Below, piece by piece: positions 34,956 to 44,500 of a DNA stretch of 64,000 nt. Within the stretch, counting starts at the first letter, position 1. Each line of letters starts with the position of its first letter. The stretch spans positions 20,394 through 84,393 of the forward strand of contig CAYRLG010000017.1 of the NCBI GenBank assembly GCA_964425195.1, in the 5' to 3' direction. The DNA comes from Desulfamplus sp964425195 (GTDB taxonomy: Bacteria > Desulfobacterota > Desulfobacteria > Desulfobacterales > Desulfobacteraceae). Below the pieces are notes generated by a model that was not told where the DNA came from, searched no databases, and saw nothing but the letters and a program-made list of their open reading frames with translations. The translations under genes were made by a program, and so were the position numbers.

Positions 34956-35186
34956 TCAATCGAGTTTGTTCACTACTGGACCTAGAATATCCGTGTATAT
35001 AGGGACTCCATAGCAATTAAAATCAGGATGAATATTACCGTTGGCATCACATACCCAACAATCAACAATCCCAAAATCACCAGTAAAACAGGGACTGTAA
35101 CAATTATATTTTTTATCTTTTGATGTATGAGTGCGGTAGGTGTGTCCACGTTTGGCTCTGTAAATTAAACCAGTAAGAACTTTCAT
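34956..35186 (-). CDS. Unknown 76-residue protein
   Basis: A good SD (ggagatata) precedes the ATG. The product is Tyr/Cys-rich (KKYNCYSPCFTGDFGIVDCWVCDANGNIHP), perhaps a small beta-rich or metal-binding protein. It lies just downstream of the ArdC-like gene with an 18-bp gap and is probably co-expressed with it. No family recognised. Confidence 0.65.
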   Translation of the reverse strand: MKVLTGLIYRAKRGHTYRTHTSKDKKYNCYSPCFTGDFGIVDCWVCDANGNIHPDFNCYGVPIYTDILGPVVNKLD

Positions 35187-35204
35187 TGGTATATCTCCTG
35201 TAGC

Positions 35205-36026
35205 TTAAGCTGCCTGAGCTTGTTTTGGTTGAATAGTTGATGCACCATTTACATCATTATAAATCACTGTGTTAATGACCTGTTCTACCTCTGCTAGCAC
35301 TTTAAGACACGCTCTGTGAGGACTCATATTTAGTTTACTCGCATAATGGGAAATATATTGGTAACTGTTCCCTAAAGTTGCGTCTGCTGTTTTACCTGCG
35401 ATTCTACAGAGCGTATGGGCTGAAAGTTCCGCAACTATCTCTTTTAAAGATTTATCTCTATCTCTTAAACTCCCTACAACTCTTTCATGTCCTGCATGTG
35501 CCAGCTCGTGAAAAAATATAGATTCGTCTGGACTTGCAAGCCCGATCTCTTTTCTATTAGAGTTATAATACCCATAGTATCTTGTATTACCTGCCACAGC
35601 TTTAACATTGATTCCCCACTCCTTAGCCCTTTCTATAAGTGGTAAAGGAGGAAGTTCTATCTTATTATACTCAAGCTCCTGTCCTTCTGTATCTTCAACT
35701 CTAAAAACAGGAGCTGTTTTGAAGTAAGTAAGATAGTTCTTCTCTTCCCCACTATCTTCATCAACTTTCTTTTTGAAACATGGGACTAAAATGTATATGG
35801 CTTTAGCACCTTTACTTACACTGCGATTTAGCTCTTTCCATCGGTGGAATCCCCTCGCATCTGCTGTACCGCTAAGGAACAGTATCAACCTATTATTAAA
35901 AGACCAATGACTACACGGTGCATCTATCATTGGAAAAGTCGCAATTTTAATGGCTTCTGGGATGGATTGGTTCTCAAACGAATTTAATATCTGTTCCAAC
36001 ACATTTTTAACTTTCTCGTTTTCCAT
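35205..36026 (-). CDS. ArdC-like antirestriction protein (ssDNA-binding plus metallopeptidase domain)
   Basis: The N-terminal 120 residues (APCSHWSFNNRLILFLSGTADARGFHRWKELNRSVSKGAKAIYILVP) match the ArdC N-terminal ssDNA-binding domain. The C-terminal part is zincin-like with FFHELAHAGHERVVG (HExxH) and a downstream Glu (EIVAELSAH). In plasmids such proteins protect incoming single strands from restriction. Its presence suggests the element can transfer as DNA through hosts with restriction systems. Length of 273 residues is near normal. Confidence 0.85.
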   Translation of the reverse strand: MENEKVKNVLEQILNSFENQSIPEAIKIATFPMIDAPCSHWSFNNRLILFLSGTADARGFHRWKELNRSVSKGAKAIYILVPCFKKKVDEDSGEEKNYLTYFKTAPVFRVEDTEGQELEYNKIELPPLPLIERAKEWGINVKAVAGNTRYYGYYNSNRKEIGLASPDESIFFHELAHAGHERVVGSLRDRDKSLKEIVAELSAHTLCRIAGKTADATLGNSYQYISHYASKLNMSPHRACLKVLAEVEQVINTVIYNDVNGASTIQPKQAQAA

Positions 36027-36065
36027 GATGTAATTCCTTTCATTTCAAAATGATTAAAATAAAAC

Positions 36066-36099
36066 AGCCACCTACAGGAAAGCGATCCCATAGATGGCT
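36066..36099 (-). terminator. Intrinsic terminator
   Basis: AGCCACCTA (36066-36074) pairs with TAGATGGCT (36091-36099), giving one G-U pair on the minus transcript, then TTTTATTTTA. It ends the 102-residue gene upstream of ardC. Confidence 0.75.
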
Positions 36100-36126
36100 A
36101 TTTAAAGTTGATGATTATGTTAGAAT

Positions 36127-36435
36127 TTAATTATAAGTTACTTTACATTTATCTAAACTGATCGCCCAAGGTTCAAGTTTGCTGCTCATACCCCATCCCT
36201 GATTAACCCATATAGCTCCTGAATATTCGTTTGTATTTAATCTATGATCCAGTTGAATAAAAAGTCTCCATATATGAGTCCACAACTCTTTTCCTGCTAC
36301 TGGATGTCCCTTTAAGGTCTGGATGTTGTCAAGATCAGGAATAGCCAGTCTATAAATATCTACCAAAGCTTCTCTATTACTTTGAGCGTAGTCAAAAATT
36401 TCTTGTAACCTCTTTTTAATTTGCTGCTTCTTCAT
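36127..36435 (-). CDS. Unknown 102-residue protein
   Basis: SD aaaggag precedes the ATG. The product is helical in its first half (KKQQIKKRLQEIFDYAQSNREALVDIYRLAI) and ends SKLEPWAISLDKCKVTYN. Trp-rich (HIWRLF, AIWVNQGWGM) but no known fold was recognised. It forms its own unit between two terminators in the replication/recombination block. Confidence 0.65.
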   Translation of the reverse strand: MKKQQIKKRLQEIFDYAQSNREALVDIYRLAIPDLDNIQTLKGHPVAGKELWTHIWRLFIQLDHRLNTNEYSGAIWVNQGWGMSSKLEPWAISLDKCKVTYN

Positions 36436-36468
36436 TTGAAGTCTCCTTTAATAATAATTAAAATAGAA

Positions 36469-36494
36469 AAGCCCCAAGATTGACCTTGAGGCTT
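36469..36494 (-). terminator. Intrinsic terminator
   Basis: AAGCCCCAAG (36469-36478) pairs with CTTGAGGCTT (36485-36494), one wobble, followed on the minus strand by TTCTATTTTAATT. It ends the RecB-like nuclease gene. Confidence 0.75.
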
Positions 36495-36528
36495 CTGTTA
36501 AAAAACAAATTATATAAATTCTGAGTTT

Positions 36529-37353
36529 TTACCACTCCTTGCAAGCTTTGGCATATTGGCAGGTCGGGCACATCCACGAAGGATTTGGTATGAAGATGTT
36601 TGAATCAATACCTGACAAAACCATATTTGACAGCCTTGCAAATCTTCTTCTGTCTGCCCGGGTTCTGGAGGTTTGAATATTCTGGAATTTAGGTTCCCTG
36701 AGCTTCAGCAGCACATCAAATCTGCATTGAACTGTAGAGGCTGGAGGAATATATCTGTTAGTTGCCAGCAAGTATGAGTAAGCTGTCATCTGATGATCTT
36801 GCTCCGCCATCTGTTGAGACAAACTCTTTGAAGCCGTTTTATTATCAACAATCAGGATTTCACCGTCAGGACTCTTCAGCAGTAAATCTATAATCCCGAT
36901 TATTCTGTAATCTGTAGTGCCTCCATCCACGGTGTAAAGAGGTGAAGACAGAGGCATCTCAATATCAACTATCTCAAAATCGTTAAGGTTCACATTGTTG
37001 TAAAACACCTCCAGCATGGATTTTGCCATTTTAAGTGCTGCATCCTTGTCTGGCATGTTTTTACTGAACAGTATCGGAACATCACTGCTCTCCATATCTA
37101 AAGTAAACGCCGTATTAAAACAGTCTATTATGTTGTTCAGTGTCTCTGTTTTTCCATGTTTAACTGAGCGGTAATATACTGCGATAGCGGAGTGTAAACT
37201 CGCTCCAAAAGGAAGTGCAACACTCACTGATTCAGCCTTTCGTGCTTCCACATAATGAAAGTAGTATTTGAGACTGCAAAGTTGATAGGTTGAAATTTGA
37301 CTGTGGCTCACATGGAGTTCATTTGTTAATTTCTGTAATGATACGTGTGTCAT
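36529..37353 (-). CDS. PD-(D/E)XK nuclease, RecB/Cas4-like
   Basis: The catalytic part reads IGIIDLLLKSPDGEILIVDNKTASK, giving the D...(D/E)XK arrangement, followed by a QxxxY block (QMTAYSYLLA). A Cys in YQLCSLKYYFHY together with CPTCQYAKACKEW at the extreme C-terminus forms the four-Cys Fe-S pattern of the AddB/Cas4 group. It likely trims DNA ends to expose single strands for the ERF protein encoded next to it. Size (274 residues) fits Cas4/RecB-like phage nucleases. Confidence 0.85.
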   Translation of the reverse strand: MTHVSLQKLTNELHVSHSQISTYQLCSLKYYFHYVEARKAESVSVALPFGASLHSAIAVYYRSVKHGKTETLNNIIDCFNTAFTLDMESSDVPILFSKNMPDKDAALKMAKSMLEVFYNNVNLNDFEIVDIEMPLSSPLYTVDGGTTDYRIIGIIDLLLKSPDGEILIVDNKTASKSLSQQMAEQDHQMTAYSYLLATNRYIPPASTVQCRFDVLLKLREPKFQNIQTSRTRADRRRFARLSNMVLSGIDSNIFIPNPSWMCPTCQYAKACKEW

Positions 37354-37389
37354 GTTTTATCTCCTTGTTTTTAAAATGGATAAAAAAAA

Positions 37390-37413
37390 GGGCTTATCCT
37401 TATGGATAGCCCC
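37390..37413 (-). terminator. Intrinsic terminator
   Basis: GGGCTTATCC (37390-37399) with GGATAGCCCC (37404-37413), one bulge, followed on the minus strand by a run of eight T. It ends the ERF gene. Confidence 0.85.
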
Positions 37414-37443
37414 CTCTGTTGGAATGTAAAATTTTGTTACAGG

Positions 37444-38193
37444 TTACTTCGCAACTAAAGATTCTATAAGTTGTGAAGCATCCCGCTTAGACAAATGCTG
37501 TAATGTCTTGCCATAACTGCTGATGCAGACTTGATCCATTTCCTCCTTACTTTTCTTGGCATTACCCATCAATGACAGTATAAACTTGTATTGCTTCCCG
37601 CTTAAACGCCCATCATCGCTGTTATTTTGTGGTTGAGGATTAGAATTATTTGGAGTCTCGACTGTATTCACTGGCGGGTAGTTGTTAATAGGTTGAGTAG
37701 GCGGCGGGGGCTGAAAATTGTTTGCAGCAGGGGTTGAGGTATTACCCGTGTATTGCATCTGTGCCTGTCTTTGAATCTTACCGTTGTTGTTATATTGATG
37801 TTGGATAGGAAAATCCGCATCTTTTGTGTCGTCTATATTAAAAAGTCCGCCCAAACAATACTTTCTGGCATAGGTGCTTGTTGCACCTGTAATTTGACTT
37901 TCATCCATACCTTTCTTGCTAACAGCTTCCCTTGCTATGGCTGTTGTGATAATCTTTTCATCAGGTTTTTCAACATTAACAAGAAGAGCTGTTGCTTCGA
38001 TATAGAATCTATCGCCTATTAGTTTAATAGAATCAGATAAAGTCAAAGACAGATTTTGATTAATAAGTAGTGGCTTTGCAACTTCTACAATATCTTCAAG
38101 CGATCTATACTGAAATCCGCCGTAATGATTGTGTTGATTCTTAGGCACTCTCAATTGAGCCTGCACAATGTTCAATTTTTCGTAAATATTCAT
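37444..38193 (-). CDS. erf: ERF-family single-strand annealing protein
   Basis: The N-terminal domain matches ERF: MNIYEKLNIVQAQLRVPKNQHNHYGGFQYRSLEDIVEVAKPLL and GATSTYARKYCLGGLFNIDDTKDAD. A Gln/Asn/Pro-rich linker (about residues 150-205) leads to a small helical C-terminal domain. ERF proteins pair complementary strands in phage recombination. The start at 38193 follows aaggagg. With the neighbouring nuclease it forms a lambda-Red-like pair. Confidence 0.9.
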   Translation of the reverse strand: MNIYEKLNIVQAQLRVPKNQHNHYGGFQYRSLEDIVEVAKPLLINQNLSLTLSDSIKLIGDRFYIEATALLVNVEKPDEKIITTAIAREAVSKKGMDESQITGATSTYARKYCLGGLFNIDDTKDADFPIQHQYNNNGKIQRQAQMQYTGNTSTPAANNFQPPPPTQPINNYPPVNTVETPNNSNPQPQNNSDDGRLSGKQYKFILSLMGNAKKSKEEMDQVCISSYGKTLQHLSKRDASQLIESLVAK

Positions 38194-38323
38194 AACTACC
38201 TCCTTTTGAAATAGAAATAGCCACACCATCCATTGATGATATAGCTATCGTTAGAAACAAAAAAAGCCTCACTGGATGCTCCAGCAAAGCTATATATGTG
38301 CCTGTAATGTTGGGATAGCTCAC

Positions 38324-38575
38324 TCAGAAGTTAATAACTCTTCTCCTCAACTGCTTGAGTTCAGCTTTAAGTTTGATATTTTCTGCATTCAATAGGTGCA
38401 GTTCCTTCTCCATATTTTCTGTTAAACATTTAAAGTCGTATTCGCAGTTCGTGCAGTCACAATTACAAGACTCTGCTGTTTCTTGAACTTCTTCTTCTGT
38501 TTCTAATTTTCTAAATGTGTTCTCGCCAAAGGGTATGTATTTCCACCACTCAGGGTCTATACGTTTTTCTTTCAT
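38324..38575 (-). CDS. Unknown protein with Cys cluster and coiled coil
   Basis: The 83-residue product has a Cys group ESCNCDCTNCEYDFKC, possibly metal-binding, then a C-terminal coiled coil (ENMEKELHLLNAENIKLKAELKQLRRRV). It overlaps the preceding gene by 4 bp, so it is translationally coupled. No family recognised. Confidence 0.68.
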   Translation of the reverse strand: MKEKRIDPEWWKYIPFGENTFRKLETEEEVQETAESCNCDCTNCEYDFKCLTENMEKELHLLNAENIKLKAELKQLRRRVINF

Positions 38576-38859
38576 TGCAGCACCTCCGCATATTTTTTGG
38601 GTATCATATCAAAAACTATAAACAGCTCCCAATACTCCCGATTAAGTGTCATAAGCACCTTTAACGCTTCTATTTTAGAAATGGATTTATCAATCAGGCT
38701 CGTATCATGCGGCAGTATCCTGAGTCCTTCATTTTGTGCCTTTATCCAAAGCAGGTCTTTAGTTAAACTCTGATACAGACCTTGAGCCACTTCATCAGCC
38801 AATACAGCTTGCAACGCTAAATGTCTTCTTTCGGTTTTATGTTCTCGTTCTTTTCTCAT
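38572..38859 (-). CDS. Unknown 95-residue helical protein
   Basis: The start at 38859 (MRKEREHKTERRHLALQAV) follows ggagg; the longer frame to 38895 has no support. The product is charged and helical throughout with no recognised domain. Its stop overlaps the start of the Cys/coiled-coil gene, so the two probably form a functional pair. Confidence 0.65.
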   Translation of the reverse strand: MRKEREHKTERRHLALQAVLADEVAQGLYQSLTKDLLWIKAQNEGLRILPHDTSLIDKSISKIEALKVLMTLNREYWELFIVFDMIPKKYAEVLQ

Positions 38860-38951
38860 GTTCAACCTCCATAATTTACTAGGATATAAAAACAAAAAAA
38901 GCAGTTAGGATTAGCTCCAAACGGCTCGGTTAATAATTGCAAATTGTAGAT

Positions 38952-39494
38952 TCAGCCAGCCTCATTATATGCTTGAGTTATTAATCCATTATCAGCAAAG
39001 CTATAGTAGTTTTCATCGTACAGACTTATTATCAAATGTTCATGCACAGTGATGCCCATAATTTTCGCTGCTTTTACAATGCGTTTTGTAACTGCTATAT
39101 CTTCTGATGAAGGTTCTACATTACCGCTCGGGTGGTTGTGGCATAAAATTAATGATGCAGCATTGCTGAGGACTGCTGGTTTAAGCACTTCCCTAGGATG
39201 CACACTTGCAGAAGAAAGGTCGCCAATGCTTACTATATTTAATCCGATCACTTGATTGGCTGTATTTAGTAATGCAGCGATCATCTGCTCACGATCTGGG
39301 TTGCCCTGTGTCTCTATAAGCCTTTTGAGTAAAGCCTGTGCTTCATAGGATGTTGTTATATTCTTCTGCTCAAACTGGATATGTCTGTCTCTTACTAATG
39401 TAATACGGAAGATCGAAATGAATTTTTTGTATGGAACCTGAATGTCTGAAAATCCTGAAAATTCCTGTTGCTTGAGTTGCTGATATTTCTGCAT
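38952..39494 (-). CDS. RadC-like JAB/MPN domain protein
   Basis: The 180-residue protein keeps the RadC C-terminal JAMM domain with LILCHNHPSGNVEPSSEDIAVTKRI (HxHPSG...D) and GITVHEHLII. It lacks the N-terminal helix-hairpin-helix of chromosomal RadC, as usual for island-borne copies. Such proteins are frequent on mobile elements, with unclear role despite the name. SD aaaaggag precedes the ATG. Confidence 0.9.
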   Translation of the reverse strand: MQKYQQLKQQEFSGFSDIQVPYKKFISIFRITLVRDRHIQFEQKNITTSYEAQALLKRLIETQGNPDREQMIAALLNTANQVIGLNIVSIGDLSSASVHPREVLKPAVLSNAASLILCHNHPSGNVEPSSEDIAVTKRIVKAAKIMGITVHEHLIISLYDENYYSFADNGLITQAYNEAG

Positions 39495-39534
39495 AAAAAA
39501 TCTCCTTTTGGTTTGTTGTTGATAAAAAATAAAA

Positions 39535-39566
39535 AAAGGTCTGAACCATTGCTGGAACAGACCTTT
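39535..39566 (-). terminator. Intrinsic terminator upstream of the radC-like gene
   Basis: Perfect 9-bp stem AAAGGTCTG (39535-39543) and CAGACCTTT (39558-39566), then TTTTTTTATTTTTT on the minus strand. The rest of the 596-bp gap up to 40090 shows two loosely similar GCC-rich blocks and one GCTCCAGCA/TGCTGGAGC stem (40051-40082) but no gene. Confidence 0.85.
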
Positions 39567-40090
39567 AAGTTGGTTAAAATATATGTGTAAATTTTACTTT
39601 AAAATCAGCCTCTTAAATGCCAATCTGAGAGCATACAAACCCCACCCTATACTTACCATGCGATTGATACAAACAGCTATAGAATCAGCCTTTAAAGCCC
39701 TAATTTTGAAGCATAAAATTGATAAATGGGGAGGGGGTATGTGTCTCTTGATGTGATGATGTGATAGTGAATTGACTGCTGATTAAAATTGATATGCTGA
39801 GATGTCTGAAAAGAGTAAGACCCTTATGAATAGGGCATGGGGGGGCGTATAACCCCTTGAAAAACATCATATCATCGTAAAACACTCATTTAGCTGCATT
39901 CACAAAACTGGTTTAAATTTTTCTACACGACTATGATTCTTGTGTATGTATTTAAAATGTAAAAAGCGGGGGTGGGCTAAAAATATTTCCAGCCATCTAT
40001 AATTAGTGATGACCACGATATTAAAATTAGGAATATATAGGAGGTAGGACGCTCCAGCAACAAGATTAGAAGGTGCTGGAGCAGTAAGAA

Positions 40091-41044
40091 TTAAGCTGTA
40101 GTTTCAGTGGCTGTGGCAGGTGGTGTAGCTGTAATGTCTTTGTCTATTTCTGCTTTAATAGTTTTCAGTATTTTCTTTAACTCTTTTCTTAAATCTTCTA
40201 ACTCTTTTTTACTTAATTCGCCGATCTTGTCTTCGGTAAATTTTTTTGTTAATGTCGATTTAAGTTTTTCTACAGGAGTTAATATCTTTGGAGTCTCACC
40301 TTTTAATTCTGCAATACGATTTCTAAGCTCTAATACTTTACAAGGTTTCTCTCCTATTTCTATAATTAAATCATTAACCTGATTCTCATTTAATTCTTTA
40401 GCTTGAATCAAAGTAATCTTATGACTCACTGTCAAGTGTCCTGTCCATGAGGAAAGTAACTGCTTCTGTTTATCATCAAGGGCTTCTCCTGCGTTTAACG
40501 CCTTGTTTAAATCTTCGTATGGTTTATCAGCTATAGCTAAATCCAAGCTATTATACAACCAAGTCTTTTGAGGAATATTTTTACCTTCTTCCTGTCTTAA
40601 TTTTTTAAATAATTGAGCTAATGACTTATTTTGTGTATATTCCTTTTTTGCTGCTTCCTCATATTTATCATTATAGAATGTCTTTATTAAATACTTACCA
40701 GTTGCCAGCATTGCATTCTGTGCAGCCTGCTTGAACTCCTTTGTAAAAATACTTTTAATTTCATTGTAAGCTGTATTTACTGTTTGCTCTTCTTCTGGAG
40801 TTAGTGCTTCTATAACTTCCTGTTTAACATCTTTTGTCTTGGGTGTTCTGCCTTTTTTAACTGTAGCAGGTAAATTTTTAGATACGTTATTTTCTCCAGC
40901 AACCTCAGATGATTTAGTATCATCACTTTTTGTTTCTTCTGTTGATGTTGGCACTTCCGCATCTGGTATATCATCTTTATCTTGAACAGGTGGTGCGTTC
41001 TCTGACTGAGCTTGTTCTGTATCCTTAATATCGCCTTCTACCAT
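40091..41044 (-). CDS. Unknown 317-residue protein with acidic disordered N-terminus
   Basis: The first 75 residues are acidic, Ser/Thr/Glu-rich and probably disordered. A basic patch (TVKKGRTPKTKDVKQ) leads into a mainly helical middle (EVIEALTPEEEQTVNTAYNEIKSIF; LSSWTGHLTVSHKITLIQAKELN) and a Lys-rich C-terminal coiled coil. The IQAKELNENQVNDLIIEIGEKP block is faintly like the helical part of ParB-type partition or DNA-adaptor proteins, but I do not call it so. It begins the minus-strand backbone. SD gaggagg precedes the ATG. Confidence 0.65.
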   Translation of the reverse strand: MVEGDIKDTEQAQSENAPPVQDKDDIPDAEVPTSTEETKSDDTKSSEVAGENNVSKNLPATVKKGRTPKTKDVKQEVIEALTPEEEQTVNTAYNEIKSIFTKEFKQAAQNAMLATGKYLIKTFYNDKYEEAAKKEYTQNKSLAQLFKKLRQEEGKNIPQKTWLYNSLDLAIADKPYEDLNKALNAGEALDDKQKQLLSSWTGHLTVSHKITLIQAKELNENQVNDLIIEIGEKPCKVLELRNRIAELKGETPKILTPVEKLKSTLTKKFTEDKIGELSKKELEDLRKELKKILKTIKAEIDKDITATPPATATETTA

Positions 41045-41189
41045 GTATATCCTCCTCTATTTTATATTAATGCAACTCGCTCAAAACAGCAAATTAACAT
41101 ATAGGCACTTTTTGTAGCAAAGAAAAGCACTTTTTTTACATGATTTAAAATATTTAAAATAATGGATATGAAAGAGACAGTGAGATAGG

Positions 41190-41212
41190 ATGTAATTACA
41201 GTGTAATTACAT
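41190..41212. promoter_or_regulatory. Perfect 23-bp operator-like palindrome
   Basis: Arms ATGTAATTACA (41190-41200) and TGTAATTACAT (41202-41212) around a central G. It lies between the divergent backbone gene (minus) and the defence cargo (plus), and could serve either. Confidence 0.65.
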
Positions 41213-41280
41213 ATAACATACTGGTTTTATTAGATTTGTTTGAATATATATTTGATTATTACAAGTCTTGGACAGTATTC

Positions 41281-41451
41281 TGTTACAACGATTACACAGA
41301 CTGTCTTTCTGTTACAGGTTTTGTTACAGCAGATGTGTATGGAGAAACAGGGAATATAAACACTGAATCTCATTACCACTTAAGATGCTTTAAATATGTT
41401 TTTGTACATAAACGGTATTTTATTGACATTTTTTTGCTGAATTTGTAAGCA
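41281..41451 (+). promoter_or_regulatory. TGTTACA repeats and candidate promoter of the defence locus
   Basis: Direct copies of TGTTACA lie at 41281, 41310 and 41322. A -35 TTGACA (41423-41428) with a 17-bp spacer and a weak TAAGCA (41446-41451) precedes the helicase gene by about 75 bp. No other gene is convincing in the 483-bp gap 41045-41527. Confidence 0.45.
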
Positions 41452-41527
41452 GGGTTGTTTTTTTATTTTTATTATCAAAAAACCGTATTACGTCTCAATT
41501 ATTCTACAAAAATAAGGTAGCCTTGCA

Positions 41528-44500
41528 TTGGACAACAGCCTGATAGAAAAAATCAACAACACCCTTAAAACAAGAAAAAACTGCACTGTCAATATTATCA
41601 ATGACAAGCTCACCCTCACAGTATTTTCCATGCTGAAAAAAAATCTACAGAACGTCAGACAAATCAACTTCATTATCAGGGAAGCAAACTCCCTGCCCAC
41701 TAACAACGAACTGTTCAGAGAATTTGAACTCTCTCCGAATGATACCCTCTTTAACTCATATGACATCATGGAGAAAAACAAACTTCACCATTTTGAACAG
41801 GCAAGGTTCATGTATGATTTCATTAATAAGCATATCAACATCAAGAAGACATCTCCTCTGTGCCAGATTAAAGGGAATCTGCTGTTAATTGATGAAGAGC
41901 TTATGATTCAGGGCTCATCTTCACTGGAATTCTCTCCAAAGGCCAGAAAATCAAAAATCAGTCGCATCAACTTTGATTCTGTTATTTATGAAAGTATGGA
42001 CAGGGAACAGATTGCAAAGGCACGCAATACATTTAACCAGATATGGAACCGCCCTGATTTTACAGAAGATTACAAGGCTGAAATACTGTCAAGTCTGGAA
42101 TCAATCTATAAAGAACATGCTCCTGAATTCCTCTACTACTTCACATTACATGAGCTTTTTGGAACACAACTGGATGAAGGTGTAGAGCGTTTTGAAAAAG
42201 ATAACATGCACTTCAAGAAGACAAATATCTGGAACATGCTCTATGATTTCCAGAAAGACTGTGTGTTATCTGCCATTCAGAAGATCAATAAATATAATGG
42301 CTGTATTATTGCTGACAGTGTGGGACTTGGTAAAACCTTTGAAGCTCTTGCCATTATCAAATACTTTGAGCTGAGACAGGATAATGTGCTGGTGTTGACC
42401 CCTGCCAAGCTCTATGACAACTGGAATTCCTTTAAAGGTGCTTACAAAGACAGTCTTTTGGATGAAACTTTTTATTACAAGATCATGTTTCATACAGATC
42501 TGTCACGATATAAAGGTGAATCCCGCAGTGGTTGGGATCTTGCCCGATTTGACTGGAGCAAGTTTGATCTTGTAGTGATTGATGAGTCCCACAACTTCAG
42601 GAACCGGACAGAAAAAGAGATCGGACAGACCAGGTATCAGCGTCTTCTTGAGGAGGTCATAAAACAGAACCGGAATACCAAAGTCCTCCTTCTTTCTGCC
42701 ACCCCTGTAAATAACTCCCTGAACGATCTCAGGAATCAGATCAGCATTATTACAGCAGACAGAGATGATGCTTTTCAGGAGAAGGGACTCCCAAGTATTT
42801 TAAATCTGTTAAGCAGAACCAGCCGAACGCTGAACCTCTGGGAAAAAGAGAAAGACAAAGACAAGGAGTCTTTGTTGAATTTGCTGCCAGGAGACTTTTA
42901 CAGACTGCTTGAGAAGCTGACCATATCCAGAAGCCGGAAACATATAACCAGTTATTACGGCATCAAAGAGGTTGGACGATTCCCTGATAAGCTGAAGCCG
43001 GACACATACACCCCCCATATTGATTCTCAGGGAGAACTTCTGAACTTCAAAGAGACCAATATGAAGCTGGAAGAGCTTATCTTAGCTGTGTATATGCCAA
43101 TGAAATATATCAAAAGTGAGTATAGGGCATACTATCGTGAACGCTACCAGACCAAGTATAACAACAAGATCATTTTCAGCCATGAAGACCGTGAGTTTGT
43201 AACTGCAAAGTTGCACAGATTTAATCTGTTCAAGCGTCTGGACAGCTCTGTTTTTTCATTCGGTGAGACTCTTAGGCGATTAAAGGAGCGTATTGACGGG
43301 TATATATCCCTGCTGGAAAACAACATGGATGCAAACCTGCCTGATAATACACTTGCACTGGATGAAGATGAGGATTTTCTGGAGAATGATGAGCCGTCGC
43401 TGGATTACAAATATATTATAAAGGTTCAGCACCTCAATATAAAAGATTTTCTGACTGATCTTTATTACGATAAAATGGTACTGGATGACCTCTATTCTGA
43501 AATTCAAACTGTATTGCATGAAAAACGGGATAATAAATTATCCACCATGAAAACCGTGATACAGGACAAAATCAGTCGCACTCCCTATAATACAGGAAAC
43601 CGCAAAGTGTTAATTTTTACTGCCTTTGCAGATACTGCAAGATATCTTTATGACTCACTGGCTCCTGAACTTAACACACTGCACGTCACTACTGCCATGA
43701 TAAGCGGTAGTGATAAACCCCGTGTCAGCAGTGATTATATTGAAAAAAAGTTTGATTCAATTTTGTCAGCGTTCTCACCCAGATCAAGAGTGAAAAGTGA
43801 ACTTTCGCATGACAGACAGGTAGATGTCCTTATTGGAACTGACTGTATTTCAGAAGGTCAGAATTTGCAGGATTGCGATTGTGTGATCAATTACGATATT
43901 CAGTGGAACCCTGTTACCCTGATTCAGAGGTTCGGCAGGATTGACCGTATCGGCAGTACAAACATCCAGATTAAAATGGTCAACTTCTTTCCAGATATAG
44001 CTCTGAATGAGTATTTAAGTCTTGAAAAGCGGGTCAAAAGCAAGATGGTATCTGCAAATATCAGCTCTACCGGTGATGAAGATATTTTAACTCCTGAAAT
44101 GAATGATATAAGCTTCAGAAACCGCCAGCTTGAAAGGTTACGGGAAGAGGTGATTGATATTGATGAAGCTGGTGATAATATCTCCCTGACAGATTTAAAC
44201 ATGAATGAATATCTGTTTGAGCTTGCAGAATATATCAAACAGACTCCAGATATTAAAAAGATTCCTCGTGGTATTTATGCTGTTAATAAAGGAGAGCAGG
44301 ATTCCGGTGTTATATTCTGTTTTAAACATGGTAATGACACTGTCAAGCCTGTAAATGACAGTACTCTTTATCCATATTATCTTATTTTTATCGACAAGAC
44401 AGGTAATGTAGTATATGGCAATAACCGAGCAAGAGAGCTTCTTAAGGTGTATAGAAAACTGTGCTATGGAGTAAGATCACCTGTAAAACCACTTGTGGAG

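Noticed and set aside
34795..35013. 72-residue plus-strand frame
   Set aside because: It is the mirror of the acidic 50-residue gene on the other strand, which has a good ribosome site; this frame has none.
39700..39885. 61-residue minus-strand frame between radC-like and the 317-residue gene
   Set aside because: No SD, low-complexity content and no link to a neighbour; treated as gap.
41236..41448. 70-residue plus-strand frame before the helicase
   Set aside because: TTG start without SD; the frame covers TGTTACA repeats and the candidate promoter, so it is more likely regulatory DNA.
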